A stretch of DNA of 64,000 nucleotides from Devosia equisanguinis (lineage in GTDB: Bacteria > Pseudomonadota > Alphaproteobacteria > Rhizobiales > Devosiaceae). The position numbers and the translations under genes are program-made. Positions 42,493 to 51,332 of this stretch are shown here, piece after piece. The notes under the pieces were generated by a model that worked only from the letters and a program-made list of their open reading frames with translations, was not told where the DNA came from and did not search any database. Within the stretch, counting starts at the first letter, position 1; each line of letters starts with the position of its first letter. The DNA is taken from contig NZ_UZWD01000022.1 in assembly GCF_900631955.1 (NCBI RefSeq), forward strand, positions 1 to 64,000. Reading direction: 5' to 3'.

Positions 42493-43625
42493 CACACCGC
42501 TCCGTTCCATTCTTCGCGCACGTCGGCGTCGCTTTCCTGCGCCAACCACTCCTGCCTTACCGCATCGGCCCCTTGCGGGTCGAGCCGGCGCAGTGCCCAG
42601 ATCGCGGCACCACGTACCAGCGGCGACGCATCATCCAAACGTGCCACAACGGCGGGGACATGTGCGGCATTGTCAGAATTGCCGATACAGATCAGCACAT
42701 TGCGCAAAAACCGGGCATGGCCTATGCGCTTGACCGGCGAGCCTGCAAACAGGTCGCGGAACCCTGCATCGTCGAGCAATGCAAGCGCGGCCAGCGCCGG
42801 TCGCTCGAATTCAGCCCGGCTGCGCAATTTGGCTTCGCGGCTGACGCTGGCAAATTTGTTCCATGGGCACACGGCCAGACAATCATCGCAACCATAGACA
42901 CGATTGCCCATGGCCACACGAAATTCACGCGGAATGGGCCCTTTGTGCTCGACCGAATAATAGGCGAGGCACTTTCGCGCATCCAGCCGGAAGGGAGCGG
43001 GAAAGGCATCGGTTGGGCAGATATCGAGGCAACGCGTGCAAGAGCCGCAGCTTTCGGCGCCAGGCGTGTCAGGGGGCAGTTCTGCATCGGTCAGAATGGC
43101 GCCCAGAAACAGCCAGGAACCGAACTGCCGGCTGACCAGCACGGAATGCTTGCCCTGCCAGCCCAGCCCCGCGGCCTCTGCGAGAGGCTTTTCCATCAGC
43201 GGGGCGGTATCGACGAACACCTTGACATCTGAGCCCAGACGCCGCGCCATCAGCCCGGCAAGCTCCTTGAGCCGACCCTTGATGATGTCATGATAGTCGC
43301 GATTGCGGGCATAGGCCGAAATGATGCCGATATTCTTTTCCGCAAGGAGCGCCATCGGGTCAGTTTCTGGCCCATAATTGACGCCCAGAAGGATCACCGA
43401 GCGCGCTTCCGCCCAAAGTCGGCGCGGGTCGCCGCGCCTTTCCTCGGTCTCGGCCATCCATTCCATGTCGGCGTGCCAGCCCTCGGCCAGCGCATGAGCA
43501 AGTTTCTCCGGCAGATCTGGCCGCGCATCGGCGCGCGCAATGCCGAAGGCGTCAAAGCCCAAGGCTTCTGCACGGGCCCTAACCTCGGCGATCAGTTTTT
43601 GCGGATCAAGCAAGGGAACGCGCAA
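42492..43625 (-). CDS. queG: Epoxyqueuosine reductase
   Basis: QueG carries out the last step of queuosine synthesis, reducing epoxyqueuosine in tRNA with a cobalamin cofactor and two 4Fe-4S clusters. The 377 residues are near the normal length. The cluster motifs are CGSCTRCLDICP near 195-206 and CDDCLAVCPW near 245-254. The N-terminal part carries the reductive-dehalogenase-like domain (SVILLGVNYGPE near 75), and a C-terminal HEAT-like tail holds the ASPLVRGAAIWALRRL repeat. Start at TTG 43625, GGGAG eight bases upstream. First gene of the queG-SDR-GNAT operon. Confidence 0.96.
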   Translation of the reverse strand: MRVPLLDPQKLIAEVRARAEALGFDAFGIARADARPDLPEKLAHALAEGWHADMEWMAETEERRGDPRRLWAEARSVILLGVNYGPETDPMALLAEKNIGIISAYARNRDYHDIIKGRLKELAGLMARRLGSDVKVFVDTAPLMEKPLAEAAGLGWQGKHSVLVSRQFGSWLFLGAILTDAELPPDTPGAESCGSCTRCLDICPTDAFPAPFRLDARKCLAYYSVEHKGPIPREFRVAMGNRVYGCDDCLAVCPWNKFASVSREAKLRSRAEFERPALAALALLDDAGFRDLFAGSPVKRIGHARFLRNVLICIGNSDNAAHVPAVVARLDDASPLVRGAAIWALRRLDPQGADAVRQEWLAQESDADVREEWNGAV

Positions 43626-43688
43626 CCTTCACACTCCCAGATCGTCATTCTCAGGCTTGGCCGGAAGGCTTTTCCATCATCGCAAACG

Positions 43689-43709
43689 CCCTCGGGTCAG
43701 GCCCGAGGG
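43689..43709. repeat. Palindromic repeat, family B
   Basis: ccctcggg (43689-43696) and cccgaggg (43702-43709) with a 5-nt loop, between the GST and queG genes. Confidence 0.65.
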
Positions 43710-43743
43710 TGACGAGCCGGTGTAGGGGACATATTGCAGACGA

Positions 43744-44421
43744 TCAGAAATCCAGGTCTGCATAGCCCTTGGACGGCGGCATGGCTACGACGCGGTCGTT
43801 GAGCAGGGTGCGAAAGGCCGGGCGCGACTTGAGCCGGGCATACCAGTCCCGGCTCTCGGGCGACTTTGACCAGTCGATATCACCCATATAGTCGAGCGTC
43901 GAAAGATGGGCAGCAAGCGCAAAATCGGCGAGGCTCATATCGTCACCCGCCAGCCAGTTGCGACTGGCGAGGAGCCAGTTGAAATAGAGCATGTGCTCGC
44001 CCAGATTGGCCTTGGCCGCGCGCAGCACCGACGGCTCCGGAGTGGCGCCGCGCTGGTCGCGCTTGGCAATCTTTTCCTCGAGCAGATAGCGCGTCACTTC
44101 GTCATTGAGCTTGATCAGCACCCATTCGACCAGTCGCCACATCTCGGCGCGCACATAGGGGTCGGCGGGGAACAGGCCCTGCACCGCAGTCGGCGTGTAA
44201 AAATCTTCCACCGCATGGATCGAGGCCATGATCCCCACGATCGGCGTGTCGGCATCGCCGAACAGGATCGGCAAGGTCGCGGCCGGATTGAGCTCCAGCA
44301 GATTTTCGTCGCGCAACCAGGGACGCACCTCCTCGACATCCAGGGGCACGCCATATTCGGCACACATCAGCCGAATGAGGCGGGACGCCGGATCAAGGGG
44401 ATAATGCACGAGTGTTGGCAT
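43744..44421 (-). CDS. Glutathione S-transferase family protein
   Basis: A 225-residue protein from ATG 44421 (MPTLVHYPLDPASRL). The thioredoxin-like N-terminal domain has a Ser-rich loop (DPASRLIRLMCAEYG) and the cis-proline region ATLPILFGDADTPI; the C-terminal domain is all helix, with the conserved N-capping DMSLADFALAAHLS near 168. Function is not predictable beyond glutathione binding or conjugation. It lies between queG and the divergent uppP, as in many rhizobia. Confidence 0.9.
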   Translation of the reverse strand: MPTLVHYPLDPASRLIRLMCAEYGVPLDVEEVRPWLRDENLLELNPAATLPILFGDADTPIVGIMASIHAVEDFYTPTAVQGLFPADPYVRAEMWRLVEWVLIKLNDEVTRYLLEEKIAKRDQRGATPEPSVLRAAKANLGEHMLYFNWLLASRNWLAGDDMSLADFALAAHLSTLDYMGDIDWSKSPESRDWYARLKSRPAFRTLLNDRVVAMPPSKGYADLDF

Positions 44422-44527
44422 GAAATGACGCTCTGCTGGCTGTTGATCGCCGCCGCCTTGGCGCCCATTGCGAACAGGACTAAGAGCAGGTGGCAATGCG
44501 ATCCGAAAAAACGAGTTAGGGGATCAG

Positions 44528-45340
44528 ATGAACGTCGATCAAGGTCTTTTTGTGCCGCTGGTGCTGGGAATTATCGAAGGGCTTACCGAATTCCTTCCAG
44601 TCAGCTCAACCGGGCACCTGCTGCTGGCCGGACATTTCTTCGGCCTCAGCCAGCCGGCCACCTTTATCGTACTGATCCAGCTGGGGGCGATCCTGGCGGT
44701 TCTGACCATCTATTTCGCCAAATTGGGCGTGCTGATCCGCGACGCGCTGACCGGCAAAGCCTATGCCTGGCACTTTGCGGTCGCGGTAATCATCGCCTGT
44801 ATTCCTGCGGTAATCATCGGCGTCCTGTTCCGCGAATACATCCAGCAGGTGATCTATGAATCGCCTTTGGTGATCTGCATTTCCCTCTTGCTCGGCGGCA
44901 TCGTTCTTCTCGCGGTGGACCGCATGCCGAAGACGGTGCGCTACGACGATATCTATCAGTTCCCCTGGTATCTGGCGCTGGTCGTCGGCCTGTTTCAGGT
45001 GCTCAGCCTCATCCCCGGCGTGTCGCGCTCCGGCTCCACCGTAGTCGGCGCCATGCTATTCGGCGCCTCCAAACGTTCGGCGGCCGAGTTCACCTTCTTT
45101 GTCGCCCTGCCGATCATGATCGGCGCCTTCGGCTATGATCTCTATAAAAGCCGCGAGCTGATCGACATGAGCCTAGGGCTCAACATCGCCATCGGCTTCG
45201 CCGCCTCCTTCGTGGTCGGCGCCCTGGTAGTCAAATACCTGCTCGATTTCGTGTCACGACATGGCTTCGCCCCCTTCGCCTGGTGGCGCATCCTGGTGGG
45301 TGGCGCCGGGCTCATCGCCATCCTGGTTTTCGGCCTCTGA
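44528..45340 (+). CDS. uppP: Undecaprenyl-diphosphatase UppP/BacA
   Basis: An inner-membrane enzyme that recycles the undecaprenyl carrier of peptidoglycan and O-antigen synthesis; its loss causes bacitracin sensitivity. Start at ATG 44528, after AGGGGA. The 270-residue protein has about eight helices and both signature motifs, EGLTEFLPVSSTGHL near residues 14-28 and PGVSRSGST near 162-170, which form the phosphate site. It is followed by a hairpin terminator. Confidence 0.96.
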   Translation: MNVDQGLFVPLVLGIIEGLTEFLPVSSTGHLLLAGHFFGLSQPATFIVLIQLGAILAVLTIYFAKLGVLIRDALTGKAYAWHFAVAVIIACIPAVIIGVLFREYIQQVIYESPLVICISLLLGGIVLLAVDRMPKTVRYDDIYQFPWYLALVVGLFQVLSLIPGVSRSGSTVVGAMLFGASKRSAAEFTFFVALPIMIGAFGYDLYKSRELIDMSLGLNIAIGFAASFVVGALVVKYLLDFVSRHGFAPFAWWRILVGGAGLIAILVFGL

Positions 45341-45341
45341 C

Positions 45342-45368
45342 AAAAAAGGCGCCCCTTTTGGGGGCGCC
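45342..45368 (-). terminator. Terminator between uppP and DUF2852 genes
   Basis: Stem ggcgcccc (45348-45355) / ggggcgcc (45361-45368). The A run on the left makes a T tail only on the minus strand, so it mainly ends the DUF2852 gene, though uppP also stops here. Confidence 0.85.
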
Positions 45369-45408
45369 AGTCATTCGTCAGGAGGAGGTCGGAGAAATTG
45401 GGGCCGGC

Positions 45409-45864
45409 TTAGCCGTTATGGCCCCAATTGTTGTTCTGCTCGCCATTGTCGCCATAACCCTGGCGATTGCCGCGACGCTCGCTCATGAAGCGGTCGAACT
45501 CTTCACGATCCTTGGCCTTGTTGAGGTTGGCCATATATTCGTGGAAGGCGTCGATTTCGGCATCGAGCCGCGCACGCTCTTCCTCGAGACGACGCATCTG
45601 TTCGGCGCGGTAGTCGTCGAAGGCGGCATTGCCGGACGAGGCGTGGCGAGCCGGGCCGAAGCCCTGGCGCTTGTTGTTGTTGCGCATATAGCTGCATCCC
45701 TTGTTCCAGTAGGCCTGCGCCTTTTCGGCAGAGCCACCAAATTTCTCGCCCCACAGGATGTAGGCGAGCATGGCCAGGCCCAGCGGCCAGAACAGGATGA
45801 AGCCGATGACCATAAGAGCGATGGTCAGAGGGGACCATTGCGGTTTGATAAGTGCTGTGTTCAT
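45409..45864 (-). CDS. DUF2852 family membrane protein
   Basis: A 151-residue protein from ATG 45864 (MNTALIKPQWSPL). It has a membrane segment made of one or two helices (about 13-38, LTIALMVIGFILFWPLGLAMLAYILW), then the WGEKFGG motif typical of the alphaproteobacterial DUF2852 family. A basic Asn/Arg-rich linker follows, then a coiled coil (AEQMRRLEEERARLDAEIDAF within about 80-100) and a Gly/Asn-rich tail. No function is known. Divergent from regB. Confidence 0.85.
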   Translation of the reverse strand: MNTALIKPQWSPLTIALMVIGFILFWPLGLAMLAYILWGEKFGGSAEKAQAYWNKGCSYMRNNNKRQGFGPARHASSGNAAFDDYRAEQMRRLEEERARLDAEIDAFHEYMANLNKAKDREEFDRFMSERRGNRQGYGDNGEQNNNWGHNG

Positions 45865-46006
45865 GTCGTTTCGTCTCCCAGTCACGATGCTTGATAGGTG
45901 GTCCTCAAGGGGGTGGGATCAAGCCTGTGCCTATGGAGTTTTTTGACTTGAAATGGGCCCCGGCATTTCCTATGCGCCGGCCCGTTGAGCCGAGTGGGAG
46001 GCCATA

Positions 46007-47335
46007 TTGACCGATCAACCCGATCTCGCCCGCCCGCCCGGCTGGCGTCCCCTGCGGTTGCAATCGCTGGTGCTGCTGCGTTGGCTGGCTGTCGCCGGGC
46101 AAACCATCGGCGTGCTATTCGTGCAATGGGGCCTGGGCTTTCCATTGCCTCTCTGGCAGTGCCTGGCGCTGATCGCCCTCTCGGCCGCACTCAATATTGG
46201 TTTAGTGCTGCGCCATGGCAATTCGCTGCGCCTCTCCGCGCGCTTCGCCGCCCTGTTGCTGGCCTTCGACCTCTGCCAACTCGGTGGCCTTCTGGCGCTG
46301 ACCGGGGGTCTACAAAATCCATTCTCGCTGCTGCTGCTGGCGCCGGTTTCGGTGTCGGCAACCACTCTGCCGCAACGCCCGGCACTGCTGATCGCCGTCC
46401 TCGCGGCGACCATTGCCTCCCTTATATCGGTGCTGCACTTGCCCCTGCCCTGGGCTCCCGGCGAGATCATCGTCTTCAACCGCATCTATGTCATCGGCAT
46501 CTGGGTGTCGATCATCTGCGGCGTGGTCTTCATCTCCGCCTATACCAATCGCGTGGCCCATGATTCGCGCCAGATCGCCGACGCGCTGGCGGCTACCGAA
46601 CTGGCCCTGTCGCGCAAGGAGCAGCTTTCGGCGCTGGACGGCCTCGCCGCCGCCGCCGCGCACGAACTGGGCACGCCGCTTTCCACCATTGCGCTGGCCG
46701 CCAAGGAAATGCGGGCCGAAGCCGAGGAAGGCAGCCCTCTGGCCGAAGACGTCGAGCTCATCATCGCGCAGACCGCGCGCTGCCGCGCCATCCTCGCCAA
46801 ATTGCGCAATCTGGGTAGCGATCCCGCCGACCCGTTTGCCGAGGCGCCACTGACCGACATTCTTGCCGAAGTGGCGCGCCCGCATGAGGGGCGCGGCAAG
46901 GTCATTCTTTTCTATTCGGAAAAGGCCGCCGGTCTGCCGCCGGTGCTGCCGCGCAGCGTCGGCTTGCTCTATGGACTGGGCAATCTCATCGAGAACGCCA
47001 CCGATTTCGCCCGCCAGACAGTCCGTATCGAAAGTGGCTGGGACCAGAGCACTATCAGCGTCTCGATCACCGACGATGGTCCGGGCTTTGCCCCCGAGCT
47101 TATCGCGCGGCTGGGCGAGCCCTATCTCACCAGCCGCCCACGCGACCCGGCGGGCAGCGATTCTCACAAGCCCGGCGGCCTGGGGCTCGGCATCTTCATC
47201 GCCAAAACTCTGCTCGAGCGCACCGGCGCGCGGCTCAAATTCGACAATGACCAGCCCGCGGGCAATGCGCGGGTAACCATCACCTGGCCCCGCAGCGCTT
47301 TTGCCGCACAATCTGACAGTCGCGTTTTGACGTAG
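46007..47335 (+). CDS. regB: Redox-sensing histidine kinase RegB/ActS
   Basis: A membrane sensor kinase of 442 residues that, in Rhodobacter (RegB/PrrB) and rhizobia (ActS), controls energy and redox genes. Six hydrophobic helices occupy about residues 20-180. The ubiquinone-site motif GGLQNPF is at 100-106, the phosphorylated H219 lies in HELGTPLST, and a cysteine at 259 in TARCRAIL stands 40 residues later. That is the same spacing as His225 and the redox-active Cys265 of RegB. ATP-binding boxes follow (NLIENATDFA, DDGPGF, GGLGLGIFIAKTLL). The response-regulator gene follows 26 bases on; senC is not between them, as in rhizobia. Confidence 0.95.
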   Translation: MTDQPDLARPPGWRPLRLQSLVLLRWLAVAGQTIGVLFVQWGLGFPLPLWQCLALIALSAALNIGLVLRHGNSLRLSARFAALLLAFDLCQLGGLLALTGGLQNPFSLLLLAPVSVSATTLPQRPALLIAVLAATIASLISVLHLPLPWAPGEIIVFNRIYVIGIWVSIICGVVFISAYTNRVAHDSRQIADALAATELALSRKEQLSALDGLAAAAAHELGTPLSTIALAAKEMRAEAEEGSPLAEDVELIIAQTARCRAILAKLRNLGSDPADPFAEAPLTDILAEVARPHEGRGKVILFYSEKAAGLPPVLPRSVGLLYGLGNLIENATDFARQTVRIESGWDQSTISVSITDDGPGFAPELIARLGEPYLTSRPRDPAGSDSHKPGGLGLGIFIAKTLLERTGARLKFDNDQPAGNARVTITWPRSAFAAQSDSRVLT

Positions 47336-47361
47336 AGCCGGCAACAGCATATGGAGAAGCC

Positions 47362-47913
47362 ATGAGTACGATCGAAGATCTTCTGGCTGCCGACCCGAGC
47401 CTCCTGCTCGTCGACGACGACGCGGCCTTTCTGACCCGCCTCGAGCGCGCCATGGCGCGCCGCGGCTTTGAAGTGCGTATCGCCGGCACAGTGGCGGCAG
47501 GCTTGGCGGCCGTCAGCGAACGTCCCCCTGCTTATGCGGTGGTGGATCTGCGCCTGGAAGACGGCAATGGCCTCGACGTGGTCTCGGCCCTGCACCAGAA
47601 GCGCCCCGAGGCGCGCGCCGTTGTCCTCACCGGCTATGGCAACATCGCCACCGCGGTGACCGCCGTCAAACTCGGCGCCATGGATTATCTCAGCAAGCCA
47701 GCGGACGCCGACGACGTCATCAACGCGCTGCTGGCCACGGGCGAAGACAAGCCGGAGCCGCCGGAAAATCCGATGTCGGCCGACCGGGTCCGCTGGGAGC
47801 ATATCCAGCGCGTCTACGAACTTTGTGACCGCAATGTTTCGGAAACCGCGCGCCGGCTCAACATGCACCGCCGCACCCTGCAGCGCATTCTGGCCAAGCG
47901 CGCGCCGCGCTGA
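47362..47913 (+). CDS. regA: Response regulator RegA/ActR
   Basis: A 183-residue partner of RegB. The receiver domain has the acidic pocket LLVDDDAAF, the phosphorylation Asp in VVDLRLEDGNG (about residue 57), and the switch residues TGYG and the lysine of YLSKPAD. A proline-rich linker (DKPEPPENP) leads to a Fis-type helix-turn-helix (NVSETARRLNMHRRTLQRIL), characteristic of RegA/PrrA/ActR. It probably controls respiration, nitrogen and carbon genes elsewhere in the genome. Confidence 0.95.
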   Translation: MSTIEDLLAADPSLLLVDDDAAFLTRLERAMARRGFEVRIAGTVAAGLAAVSERPPAYAVVDLRLEDGNGLDVVSALHQKRPEARAVVLTGYGNIATAVTAVKLGAMDYLSKPADADDVINALLATGEDKPEPPENPMSADRVRWEHIQRVYELCDRNVSETARRLNMHRRTLQRILAKRAPR

Positions 47914-47925
47914 CACTACGCCAAC

Positions 47926-47950
47926 TTCCCCTCGGGCGACCCGAGGGGAA
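47926..47950. terminator. Perfect inverted repeat between convergent regA and flavoprotein genes
   Basis: 11-bp arms ttcccctcggg (47926-47936) and cccgaggggaa (47940-47950) with a cga loop. Its position suggests a bidirectional terminator, and its core is also that of family B repeats. Confidence 0.65.
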
Positions 47951-47964
47951 CAGTCAACGTCGAC

Positions 47965-49173
47965 CTACGCCCGGATGTAACGCGCCGCCGCAAGCCCTGC
48001 CGCGCGGCCGGTGGCGAAGCACGCCGTGAGCAGATAGCCGCCGGTCGGCGCTTCCCAATCCAGCATTTCCCCGGCGACGAACACGCCCGGCATTTGTCGA
48101 AGCATGAAATTTTCGTCGATACCGGCAAGGTCGACGCCGCCAGCAACGGAAATCGCCTCTTCCATCGGCCGTGTCGACGCCAGCACCAGCGGCACCGCTT
48201 TGATCAGGTTGGCCAGGGCCTCGGGCGGCAGGCTGGCTGCCTCAGGCGCCACTTCGCGCAAGAGGCCAGCCTTGACAGCATCAAGCCCCGCCCCCTTGCG
48301 CAAGCGGTTGGCAAAGCTGGCCTTGGCGGGCTGTCGGGAAAGATCACGCGCCAGTCGCTCGACATCGCGCCCCGGCACCAGATCGAGTGTCAGGGTCGCA
48401 GCGCCGTCCCGCGCGATAGCATCGCGCAGCGCCGCCGCATGGGCATAGACGAGGCTGCCCTCGACGCCCCAGCGGCTGATCACGAATTCCCCCGGCACGC
48501 TGCCGATGGCGCTGGTGGCGACCACCGGCTTGATCGGTTGTCCGGCAAAACGCTCAATGAAAATCGAGCTCCAAGCGCGCTCGAAGGCGCAATTGGCGGG
48601 GCGGAAGGGCGTCAGCGGCACGCCACTGTCGGCGAGAATGCCGGTCCAGCGTCCATCCGAGCCCAGGCGCGGCCAACTCGCGCCACCCAGCGCCAGGACC
48701 AGCGCATCAAAGCGCTCGACCTGCCGCCCGTCGGACGTTTCGAAGACAACGGCGTTGCCGTCGAACCCCACCCAGCGATGCCGGGTTCTGAGGCTCACAC
48801 CCTGCCCCGCCAGCCTGGCCAGCCACCCCCGCAACAGCGGCGACGCCTTCATCACCTCGGGAAACACCCGCCCTGATGATCCGACAAAAGTCTTGATCCC
48901 CAGCCCCTCACACCAGACGCGCAAGGCGGGGCCGCCGAACTCCGCAAGCGCCGTCGACAGCCGCGCACTGGCGGCACCATAGCGGCCAGTGAATGCCGGT
49001 TCGGCCTCGGAATGGGTGATGTTGAGACCCGACTTGCCGGCCATCAGCAGCTTGCGACCAAGGGTCGGCATCGCCTCGAACACCACCACCTCGGCGCCCT
49101 GCCCGGCCGCGGCCTCCGCCGCCATCAGCCCGGCCGGGCCGCCTCCGATAATGCCGATTCTGGCGCCTGCCAT
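47965..49173 (-). CDS. FAD-dependent oxidoreductase, HI0933/YhiN family
   Basis: A 402-residue flavoprotein. The FAD-binding Rossmann motif opens the protein (IGIIGGGPAGLMAAEAA), followed by GRKLLMAGKSGLNITH near 38-53, which is typical of this family, a middle insertion domain, and the closing FAD segment GVFVAGEMLDWEAPTGGYLL near 362-381. The family (formerly called BaiN-like or aminoacetone oxidases) has no secure physiological role; DNA-related and thiol-related functions have been suggested. Alone on the minus strand. Confidence 0.88.
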   Translation of the reverse strand: MAGARIGIIGGGPAGLMAAEAAAGQGAEVVVFEAMPTLGRKLLMAGKSGLNITHSEAEPAFTGRYGAASARLSTALAEFGGPALRVWCEGLGIKTFVGSSGRVFPEVMKASPLLRGWLARLAGQGVSLRTRHRWVGFDGNAVVFETSDGRQVERFDALVLALGGASWPRLGSDGRWTGILADSGVPLTPFRPANCAFERAWSSIFIERFAGQPIKPVVATSAIGSVPGEFVISRWGVEGSLVYAHAAALRDAIARDGAATLTLDLVPGRDVERLARDLSRQPAKASFANRLRKGAGLDAVKAGLLREVAPEAASLPPEALANLIKAVPLVLASTRPMEEAISVAGGVDLAGIDENFMLRQMPGVFVAGEMLDWEAPTGGYLLTACFATGRAAGLAAARYIRA

Positions 49174-49287
49174 GCTGCGTCCCGTGCGTGGATCTATTCA
49201 CGCCTCTCTTGGCACAGCGGCCAGGAAAGGCAAAGGGCGGGCCGCGTCAGCAGCCTGCCCCCGCACTGAGATCGTAAAACGCAGCGC

Positions 49288-50196
49288 TTACTGCGCCGCC
49301 TGCATCATGGGCTGCAGTCCAGCCAGCGCCCGGGCGCGCTCAAGGCTGGCCGGCTGCTCGGCGCGATAGCGGCGACCGATTTCCATCATCAGCACCGTAT
49401 CGGGCAAGAAGGTGAGTTCGGAGAAAATGCGCTCCCAATCGATATCACCCCATCCCAGCGGCATATGCAGATCGCCAATGCCCAGCGCGGTGTTTTCCTG
49501 CACGTGGTAGCCGCGGAAGAACCCCTGCGGACGACCGAAGCTGTCGTGAACATGCAGATGTCCGGTGACCGGAGCCATGGCGGCAATCTCGGCGAAGAAA
49601 TCGAGGCCGCGATAGGTGCTTTCGATATAGGCGTGACTGAAGTCGATCAGCGCCACCACATTGGGGTGGTTGACCGCCTTAACCGTCTCGGCCACCTGCG
49701 CCGGGGTCTGGCGATACTGGCCCGGCTCGGTGGTAAAGATGTTCTCGAGCGCAATATGCACGCCATAGGGACGGGCAAATTCGGCCAGTTCGGTCAGCGC
49801 TTCGCGTTCCCGCGCATCGGCGCCGGCACGTTCATCGATCTGGTCGGCGCGCAGATTGCCGCCATGCTGCACCAGCACTCGGGCGCCGACGCGGTCGCAG
49901 AGTTCAACCAGCGCCTTGGCAGCGTCGAGCTGGTAACGCTGCGTCACCGGGTCCATGAAGTTGGAAGAGACCAGGCCATGGACAGTGTAGCGGAAATCGA
50001 ACTGGCTGGTGCTGGAAAGCAGACGCTGCAGGCGTTCGGGAATGATGCGACCGCCGGCGATGATGTCGACGCCGGTAATACCGAGCTCGACTGTATCGAC
50101 GCCCATCTCAGCCAGCGCCCGCAGATCCTGGTGCATACTGTCGATTTCGCCATCAGCCGACGACACGTTGAAACCGGTTCCGATGATATTGCCCAT
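49288..50196 (-). CDS. Sugar phosphate isomerase/epimerase (xylose-isomerase-like TIM barrel)
   Basis: Start chosen at ATG 50196 (AAGGA nine bases upstream), giving 302 residues. The AP-endonuclease-2 TIM-barrel fold is recognised by ALENIFTTEPGQYR near 148, with a metal-ligand Glu, then VALIDFSHAYIES near 182 (Asp and His ligands), HLHVHDSFGRP near 212 and LMMEIGRRY near 280 (final Glu). Relatives include hydroxypyruvate isomerase, IolE and L-ribulose epimerases. It is the last gene of the ugpBAEC operon, 16 bases after ugpC, so its substrate is probably what that transporter brings in or a product of it. Confidence 0.87.
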   Translation of the reverse strand: MGNIIGTGFNVSSADGEIDSMHQDLRALAEMGVDTVELGITGVDIIAGGRIIPERLQRLLSSTSQFDFRYTVHGLVSSNFMDPVTQRYQLDAAKALVELCDRVGARVLVQHGGNLRADQIDERAGADAREREALTELAEFARPYGVHIALENIFTTEPGQYRQTPAQVAETVKAVNHPNVVALIDFSHAYIESTYRGLDFFAEIAAMAPVTGHLHVHDSFGRPQGFFRGYHVQENTALGIGDLHMPLGWGDIDWERIFSELTFLPDTVLMMEIGRRYRAEQPASLERARALAGLQPMMQAAQ

Positions 50197-50212
50197 GATG
50201 GGGGTTCCTTGA

Positions 50213-51325
50213 TTAGGCATTGATGGGGGTGTGCAGGGGCTGGCTCTGGAGCGCCCGGTCGATTCGACGGCCGGTGTCGTGGCTGAAGACATGCAGATCG
50301 TCTTCGGCAAATGCGAACTGAACAGGCATGCCGGTGGTGAGCGGATCCTTCGCGGCATCGACGGCGATGATCGGGCTGCCATCGGCGCGGGCATAGATCA
50401 GGCGGGATGCGCCGAGCTCCTCGGTATAGTCCACAACTGCCGAAATGGCGTCCTTGTGGCCGGCATCGACGCGACGCACCAATTCGGGGCGGATGCCGAT
50501 CGAGACTTCCCGGCTCACATGATGTGGCGCCAGGGTCGGCAGGCGGATCATGCCCGCCTGGCCATGGCGGAAATAGCCGTCCGCGCCGAAAAATCCCCGG
50601 ATCAGGTTCATGGCAGGCGAACCGATGAAGTCGGCGACGAAGAGGCTTGCCGGACGGTGATAGACCTCCGAAGGCGTGCCAACCTGTTCGACAATACCCG
50701 CATTCATGACGATCAGCCGGTCGGCCAGGGTCATGGCCTCCGTCTGGTCGTGGGTGACGAAGACCGAGGTAACGCCCAGGCTCCGGTGCAGGCTGCGCAC
50801 TTCCGCCCGCATGGCGACGCGCAGCTTGGCATCGAGGTTGGAGAAGGGCTCGTCGAACAGGAACACCTTGGGCTCGCGCACCATGGCGCGGGCCATGGCG
50901 ACACGTTGGCGCTGCCCGCCGGACAATTCGCCCGGCTTGCGGTCGAGATAGGGCTCGAGGCTCACCGACTTGGCGACCTTGAGCACCTTGGCGTCCCGCT
51001 CGGCGCGTTTCATGCCAGCGACCTTGAGCGCATAGCCGATATTCTGGCGCACGCTCATATGCGGATAAAGCGCATAGTTCTGGAACACCATGGCGCAGCC
51101 ACGTTCGCGCGGCTCGAGCGCGTTGACCACCCGGCCATCAATGGCGATGGTTCCCGCGGAGATCGCCTCGAGCCCCGCAATCATCCGCAGCAGGGTGGAC
51201 TTGCCGCAACCCGAAGGGCCGAGGATAACGACGAATTCGCCGGTTTCGATCTCCACATTCACGCCATGGATCACGTCGTTTTTCTGATAGCGCTTGCGCA
51301 CATCGGTGAAGCTGATGGCAGCCAT
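50213..51325 (-). CDS. ugpC: ABC importer ATPase (UgpC/MalK type)
   Basis: A 370-residue cytoplasmic ATPase from ATG 51325. Walker A is [10 protein letters not shown] near 37-46, the signature [15 protein letters not shown] near 134, Walker [16 protein letters not shown] near 156, and the H-loop [12 protein letters not shown]-terminal TOBE-like domain (SIGIRPELV near 280) is typical of the MalK/UgpC group and can receive regulatory signals. It is 7 bases from ugpE and forms the motor of the UgpABE-type importer. Confidence 0.93.
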   Translation of the reverse strand: MAAISFTDVRKRYQKNDVIHGVNVEIETGEFVVILGPSGCGKSTLLRMIAGLEAISAGTIAIDGRVVNALEPRERGCAMVFQNYALYPHMSVRQNIGYALKVAGMKRAERDAKVLKVAKSVSLEPYLDRKPGELSGGQRQRVAMARAMVREPKVFLFDEPFSNLDAKLRVAMRAEVRSLHRSLGVTSVFVTHDQTEAMTLADRLIVMNAGIVEQVGTPSEVYHRPASLFVADFIGSPAMNLIRGFFGADGYFRHGQAGMIRLPTLAPHHVSREVSIGIRPELVRRVDAGHKDAISAVVDYTEELGASRLIYARADGSPIIAVDAAKDPLTTGMPVQFAFAEDDLHVFSHDTGRRIDRALQSQPLHTPINA

Positions 51326-51332
51326 GGGATAC

